Source of the DNA: CAYJFK01 sp964369475
GTDB taxonomy: Bacteria > Bacillota > Clostridia > Oscillospirales > Feifaniaceae
NCBI GenBank assembly: GCA_964369475.1
Contig: CAYJFK010000045.1
Coordinates: 1-20,271, forward strand
Length of the DNA stretch: 20,271 bases
Reading direction: 5' to 3'
In this document: positions 16,910 to 20,271 of the stretch, piece by piece
Numbering within the stretch: position 1 is the first letter of the stretch
Layout: each line of letters opens with the position of its first letter
Program-made: the position numbers and the translations under genes
Notes under the pieces: model-generated
Told to the model about the DNA's origin: nothing
The model's database searches: none
What the model saw: only the letters and a program-made list of their open reading frames with translations

Positions 16910-16948
16910 AAATAAGGTATTTACAAATTGCCTTATTTATGATAGAAT
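16910..16948 (+). promoter_or_regulatory. pilA promoter overlapped by an inverted repeat
   Basis: TTTACA (16920-16925), a 17-nt spacer and TAGAAT (16943-16948) give a good promoter with a start near 16955 and a 55-nt leader. An 8-bp inverted repeat, AAATAAGG (16910-16917) and CCTTATTT (16931-16938), flanks the -35 box and ends inside the spacer. A dimeric regulator bound there would block or bend the promoter. No c-di-GMP riboswitch is recognised in the leader. Confidence 0.65.
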
Positions 16949-17009
16949 TTGTCTGTAAGAAAAGTGGAAAACTTACTACACAAAAACAAATAAACGGAGG
17001 TAAACCCCA

Positions 17010-17402
17010 ATGAGAAACATTCTTAAGAACAAAAAAGGCTTTACACTAACCGAGCTTATGATCGTTGTCGTAATCCTCGGCATTCTAACAGCTATTGCTG
17101 TACCCCTATTCGGTGATGTAACAACAGACGCAGCACAAAATGCTTGTGATGCTAACGTTAAGACAATCCAGTCGGCAGTTAACATGTTTGCTGCAAGCGA
17201 AGCTGTTCCTTCGGACGGTATTGATGGTGTTATAACACCAGCTGCTGATGGTACATTCGTACTTGCTCCAGCAGCTAGTGCAAGTGCTACGTTTACTGCA
17301 ACAGCACTTGCAGATTTCCTTGGTGCAGTTGAGCCTTGTGGTGTTTCTGGTCACGCAACTAAGACTTACACAATCACAGACGGTGTTGTAGCTTCTCACT
17401 AA
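17010..17402 (+). CDS. pilA: Major type IV pilin PilA
   Basis: 130-aa prepilin. A 10-residue leader (MRNILKNKKG) is followed by FTLTELMIVVVILGILTAIAVPLF, the classic class-A cleavage and methylation site with Glu+5, and the N-terminal assembly helix. The globular part is small and rich in Ala and Thr. Two cysteines (C46, mature 36; C110, in EPCGVSGH) could form a disulfide. The likely processing enzyme is the PilD encoded at 18825. The gene has its own promoter, a textbook GGAGG site 9 nt upstream of the ATG and its own terminator, as expected for an abundant structural subunit. It is called the major pilin because of that independent, strong-looking expression unit. Confidence 0.9.
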   Translation: MRNILKNKKGFTLTELMIVVVILGILTAIAVPLFGDVTTDAAQNACDANVKTIQSAVNMFAASEAVPSDGIDGVITPAADGTFVLAPAASASATFTATALADFLGAVEPCGVSGHATKTYTITDGVVASH

Positions 17403-17447
17403 ACCTAACCCCTAAACACAAACATACCACTTTTTTAACGACAGTAC

Positions 17448-17484
17448 ATACGACCGAGAGTTTACTCTCGGTCGTATATATTTT
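17448..17484 (+). terminator. Intrinsic terminator of pilA
   Basis: A 12-13 bp perfect stem (TACGACCGAGAG at 17449-17460 with CTCTCGGTCGTA at 17465-17476, TTTA loop) runs into TATATTTT. It lies 46 nt after the pilA stop codon. Confidence 0.85.
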
Positions 17485-17659
17485 GCTCCAATGCAAATAT
17501 GCATCATAGAAAAATGGGGAAATACCGCATGTACACAAAACGTGTACCATATATTTTTCCCCACTTAGCATTTTTCAAAACAATACCGCGCTTTATCACA
17601 ATTATACGATAAATTGCATAGACAAAAGACAATAATTATTTAATATTCACACAAAAACC
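17485..17659. other. Intergenic stretch with long imperfect hairpin
   Basis: No gene is seen. ATGCA-AATA-TGCAT (17491-17504) is followed by a larger hairpin at 17515-17563. Its outer arms are TGGGGAAA and TTTTCCCCA, and its inner arms are GTACAC and GTGTAC around AAAAC, with a mismatched middle. It lies after the pilA terminator and before the pilT promoter, so it belongs to neither transcript as drawn. It may be a small RNA element or a remnant. Confidence 0.4.
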
Positions 17660-17688
17660 TTGTTTTTTGCCGCTATTTAGTATAAAAT
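17660..17688 (+). promoter_or_regulatory. Promoter of the pilT2-pilD-pilin unit
   Basis: TTGTTT (17660-17665), a 17-nt spacer and TAAAAT (17683-17688) predict a start near 17695, about 39 nt before the ATG of pilT copy 2. Confidence 0.65.
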
Positions 17689-17733
17689 ATATCTGTACCA
17701 GTGTGTGCACCGAAAGACTTAGGAGATAGTATT

Positions 17734-18813
17734 ATGAGAAATTTTTTTGAAATGATAAAGATGCCGCCACCACCCAATGTGTCGGACTTTCATCTTTCCC
17801 CCGGCAGACCGCCGACATTTAGAACAATGGGACAGCTCGTGCCAATCCCCGAAGCAGACCCTGTAAGCCCCGAGGAGACATACGAGCTCGTTAAGGAGCT
17901 ACTAAACCCCGCACAAATGGACATGCTATACACCCAAGGCGAAGTCGACCTTTCTGTAATGGCATTCGGGCAACCAAGGTGCAGGGTAAATGTATTTAGA
18001 CAAAGAGGGTCGTATGCGCTATCCTTTAGGGTAACAACGGCTCGTATTCCCTCCTTTGAGGAACTGGGGCTACCGCCCTCCGTTTTAAAGCTATGCTCCC
18101 TAACAAGAGGACTTGTTATAGTGGCAGGCCCAACAGGAACGGGCAAAACGACGACGCTTGCCGCAATGCTCGACTGGATGAACAAAAACAGAAAGTGCCA
18201 CATCGTCACGCTTGAAGACCCGATCGAATATTCCTTCACGCATGATAAAGCCATGATAAACCAAAGAGAGGTCGGCACAGACACAATGAGCTTTGGCGCA
18301 GGCCTACGCTCGGCACTACGTCAAGATCCCGATGTTATTATGGTAGGCGAGATGAGAGACCTTGAAACAATTTCAACCGTTCTAACAGCGGCCGAAACTG
18401 GTCATCTCGTTTTATCGACACTTCACACAATAGGCGCAGCTAAGACGATAGACAGAATTGTAGACGTATTCCCAGAGCACCAACAACAGCAGATAAGAGT
18501 TCAGCTCTCGATGGTACTTCAGGGCATCGTATCGCAACAGCTAATCGGATCGGCATCGGACGATGGAAAACGTGTTCTTGCAACAGAGCTTCTGCTCCCC
18601 TCGTCTGCCGTGCGAAATCTAATCCGCAAGGGTAGCATACCTCAGATTGCAAACACAATAGCAATAAGTAAAGACAAGGACATGCACACAATGGATGCAA
18701 GCCTTATCGACCTCTTTGTAGAGGGCAGCATTACGCTTGCCGATGCTATGGCATACAGCGTAGAGCCCGAAAACATGATAAGGGTCTTAAAGGAAAAGGG
18801 ATTTAAAGTTTAA
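17734..18813 (+). CDS. pilT: Type IV pilus retraction ATPase PilT (copy 2)
   Basis: 359 aa. Same architecture as the first copy: an N-terminal domain with SDFHLSPGRPPTFRTMG, Walker A GPTGTGKT (132-139), EDPIEY, the Walker B region DPDVIMVGEMRD (198-209), the His box HLVLSTLHT and the C-terminal SSAVRNLIRKGSIPQI motif. There is no tetracysteine, so it is not a PilB. ATG at 17734 has AGGAG (17721-17725) 8 nt upstream and lies after the predicted transcription start; a GTG at 17701 in the same frame would add 11 residues and is less likely. It lies in a separate unit with pilD and a second pilin. The N-terminal region and the His-box surroundings differ clearly from copy 1, so this is an old duplication rather than a recent copy. 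It may be PilU-like or specialised. Confidence 0.92.
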   Translation: MRNFFEMIKMPPPPNVSDFHLSPGRPPTFRTMGQLVPIPEADPVSPEETYELVKELLNPAQMDMLYTQGEVDLSVMAFGQPRCRVNVFRQRGSYALSFRVTTARIPSFEELGLPPSVLKLCSLTRGLVIVAGPTGTGKTTTLAAMLDWMNKNRKCHIVTLEDPIEYSFTHDKAMINQREVGTDTMSFGAGLRSALRQDPDVIMVGEMRDLETISTVLTAAETGHLVLSTLHTIGAAKTIDRIVDVFPEHQQQQIRVQLSMVLQGIVSQQLIGSASDDGKRVLATELLLPSSAVRNLIRKGSIPQIANTIAISKDKDMHTMDASLIDLFVEGSITLADAMAYSVEPENMIRVLKEKGFKV

Positions 18814-18824
18814 GAGAGGTAGTT

Positions 18825-19598
18825 GTGTTAGGTTATTCATACAACATTATAGCCGTTTTGGTCTTTGTGTACGGCGTTTTGGTGGGCAGTTTCACAAATG
18901 TGCTTATCTACCGCATTGAGCGTGGCATAGGAGTTGCCAAAGGGCGATCATTTTGCCCAAACTGCGGCTATACACTTGCTTGGTACGACCTTGTGCCGGT
19001 GCTAAGCTATATTTTCCTGCTCGGCAGATGCAGAAAGTGCAAAACCTCTATATCGATCCGCTATCCGTTAGTAGAAATGCTAAGCGGTGTGGCATATTTT
19101 ATTGTTTTTATAAGATACGGCCTAACGCTAACGACATTATGCTATTGCATAGCGACGACATGCCTTATAGCGCTATCCTTCATAGATGCGGACGAGATGT
19201 ATATACCGGACACATTTCCCCTTGTAATAGGCGCTATGGGCGTTATAATGGCATTTGACCCAACAAGTGAACTTGTCTGGTGGGAGAGGGCACTTGGATT
19301 TATCTCGGTTAGCGGAATTTTCTTTTTAATCGCACTGCTGTCGGGCGGCAGAGCCATGGGCGGCGGCGATATAAAGCTTATGGCAGGAGCAGGCATTTGC
19401 CTTGGGTATCAAATGTGCCTACTATCGCTCTTTATAGGAGCGCTTATAGGAACGATTTATTATCTTGGGCTAAAAATATTTAAAGGGCGCAAAATGTCGG
19501 GCGTCGCCCCCTTCGGGCCGCTTCTTGCGGCAGGTATATATATATCGGCGATATGGGGCGAAGGCATTTTGGCTTGGTATTTGGGAATGTTTATCTAG
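18825..19598 (+). CDS. pilD: Prepilin peptidase / N-methyltransferase PilD
   Basis: 257-aa polytopic membrane enzyme that cleaves prepilin leaders after Gly and N-methylates the new terminus. The N-terminal domain has GSFTNVLIYR and two zinc-binding CxxC pairs (C44/C47 in CPNC; C69/C72 in CRKC). The A24 peptidase domain has the two catalytic aspartates, D121 in IDADEMYIPD and D182 in GGGDIKL, and ends with PFGPLLAAGIYI. Seven or eight hydrophobic segments are visible. GTG start at 18825 with GAGAGG 5 nt upstream. It begins 11 nt after pilT copy 2 and is followed closely by a pilin gene, so all three are probably cotranscribed. It is the only prepilin peptidase in the window and should serve all five pilin-like proteins. 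Confidence 0.95.
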   Translation: MLGYSYNIIAVLVFVYGVLVGSFTNVLIYRIERGIGVAKGRSFCPNCGYTLAWYDLVPVLSYIFLLGRCRKCKTSISIRYPLVEMLSGVAYFIVFIRYGLTLTTLCYCIATTCLIALSFIDADEMYIPDTFPLVIGAMGVIMAFDPTSELVWWERALGFISVSGIFFLIALLSGGRAMGGGDIKLMAGAGICLGYQMCLLSLFIGALIGTIYYLGLKIFKGRKMSGVAPFGPLLAAGIYISAIWGEGILAWYLGMFI

Positions 19599-19632
19599 TG
19601 CAGTATAGGTGGGGAAAAAGGGAGAGATTGTT

Positions 19633-19974
19633 TTGAAGAGAAAAGGAAATCGAGGATTTACACTTACCGAGCTTATGATAGTTGTCGTTATTTTGGGGAT
19701 ACTGACAGCCATCGCCGCACCACTGTTCGGAAATGTTACATCAAATGCCGCCGAAACAGCGTGCGAAGCTACCATTGCGACAATTCAAGATGCATTTGAA
19801 ATGTATGTACTTGAAGATTCGGTAGACAAGGTTACAGCCCTTAACACGACATACGACCACGCATGGATTTTAGCTAACTTAGACGACTATGTGGCACAAA
19901 TCGAGACATGTTCGGTATCAGGGCACAGCGGAGAATATCAAATAGTAAACGGAATAGTATCTCATGCACCATGA
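19633..19974 (+). CDS. Second PilA-type pilin
   Basis: 113-aa prepilin when started at TTG 19633. The 8-residue leader MKRKGNRG precedes FTLTELMIVVVILGILTAIAAPLF, almost identical to PilA at 17010. GGGAGA (19620-19625) lies 7 nt upstream of this TTG. A GTG at 19609 in the same frame would give a longer leader and has no better site. It has cysteines at C44 (mature 36, the same position as in PilA) and C93 in ETCSVSGHS, again like PilA. The two are therefore paralogues with different middle regions. It is expressed with pilT copy 2 and pilD rather than from its own strong promoter, suggesting a minor or alternative subunit. Confidence 0.88.
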   Translation: MKRKGNRGFTLTELMIVVVILGILTAIAAPLFGNVTSNAAETACEATIATIQDAFEMYVLEDSVDKVTALNTTYDHAWILANLDDYVAQIETCSVSGHSGEYQIVNGIVSHAP

Positions 19975-19982
19975 TTTGAGCT

Positions 19983-20030
19983 ATCAGTAATATCCCAAAG
20001 TAGAGCTTTGGGATATTACTGATATTTATT
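19983..20030 (+). terminator. 18-bp stem-loop after the second pilin gene
   Basis: A perfect 18-bp stem (19983-20000 with 20006-20023, loop TAGAG) is followed by ATTTATT. It closes the pilT-pilD-pilin unit. The stem is unusually long and the T-run is broken by A. Confidence 0.7.
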
Positions 20031-20053
20031 GCTATGCAAATTTTATTAATGTA

Positions 20054-20082
20054 TTGACAAAATCATCTAAAAAATGTATTAT
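20054..20082 (+). promoter_or_regulatory. Strong sigma-A-type promoter upstream of the tRNA gene
   Basis: TTGACA (20054-20059), 17 nt and TATTAT (20077-20082) predict a start near 20089. The first recognisable product is the tRNA beginning at 20229, leaving a 140-nt leader. That leader contains the inverted repeat TTTTAACA (20123-20130) / TGTTAAAA (20141-20148). No open reading frame of note lies in it. Confidence 0.75.
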
Positions 20083-20228
20083 GTTTTAGTGGTATTGTTC
20101 GAGTGTATCGACTATATGCCCATTTTAACAGTGGCACTGGTGTTAAAACAGACATTAAGAAAACTCTATTGGGATGGATGTTGTAACAGTCTGATTTTGC
20201 TTAGTATTAAGCTATGAAAAATGAATAT

Positions 20229-20271
20229 GCCCTCTTAGTTAAATGGATATAATAAACCCCTCCTAAGGGGT
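20229..20271 (+). tRNA. Partial tRNA-Arg(CCT), cut by the window end
   Basis: The sequence starts with acceptor strand GCCCTCT, then TA and a D-arm of the common Firmicutes form (GTTAAATGGATATAAT). An anticodon arm with loop CTCCTAA follows, giving anticodon CCT for arginine. The variable loop, T-arm and acceptor 3' strand lie beyond the window. With a 7-nt anticodon loop the stem has one A-G mismatch (28-42), so a degenerate copy is possible. The full sequence would settle this by cloverleaf folding. Confidence 0.65.

Noticed and set aside
16813..17009. Possible c-di-GMP riboswitch upstream of pilA
   Set aside because: Such riboswitches precede pilin genes in some Clostridia, but the conserved core sequences are not visible here or in the other leaders.
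20128..20145. T-box-like GTGGCAC in the leader before the tRNA
   Set aside because: It resembles only part of the T-box antiterminator motif. There is no GGNACCGCG core, no specifier stem and no downstream synthetase or biosynthetic gene.
1..20271. Insertion sequence, prophage or CRISPR array
   Set aside because: No transposase, integrase, phage or Cas protein is encoded, and no regularly spaced direct repeats were seen.

Overview
The window holds one nearly complete type IV pilus (T4P) locus, read left to right from about 3.5 to 20.0 kb. To its left a surface protein with WG and SLH repeats is transcribed divergently, and the 5' part of a tRNA-Arg(CCT) gene lies at the right edge. SLH domains, strong GGAGG-type ribosome-binding sites, sigma-A-like promoters, frequent GTG/TTG starts and AT-rich intergenic DNA point to a Firmicute, most likely an anaerobic Clostridia-type bacterium with a monoderm, S-layer-bearing envelope. 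The taxonomic placement is inference.

Layout. Positions 1-125 hold three consecutive hairpins, two with T-runs. Positions 126-2951 (-) encode the WG/SLH protein, driven by a TTGACA-N17-TATAAT promoter. After a 572-bp divergent intergenic region, a long (+) run encodes, in order: a PilP/GspC-like bitopic protein, a LysM protein with secretin N-domains but no secretin barrel, PilT (copy 1), PilC, PilM, PilN, PilO and PilB. After a 216-bp gap come three large minor pilin-like proteins: a PilX/GspK-like one without Glu+5, a 697-aa pilin with a probable beta-propeller, and a pilin fused to a CFI-box C-terminal module with a membrane tail. The major pilin PilA follows as its own unit, with a good promoter and a terminator. 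The last unit is pilT (copy 2), prepilin peptidase PilD and a second PilA-type pilin, ending in an 18-bp stem-loop.

How they fit together. PilD should cleave and methylate the pilins. PilB powers assembly and the two PilT-type ATPases power retraction on the PilC platform. PilM-PilN-PilO, with the PilP-like protein, form the alignment complex. In diderm bacteria PilP contacts the N0 domain of the outer-membrane secretin PilQ. Here the neighbouring protein keeps an N0 domain plus about five N1-like repeats and has a LysM domain, but it ends before any pore domain. This suggests a ring anchored to the cell wall that guides the pilus through a thick peptidoglycan layer instead of an outer membrane. 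The three large minor pilins are candidates for a tip complex, with the beta-propeller pilin playing a part like that of PilY1. The most notable points are the poreless secretin relative, the propeller pilin, and the pilin with a CFI-box tail whose base composition differs sharply from the rest of its gene.
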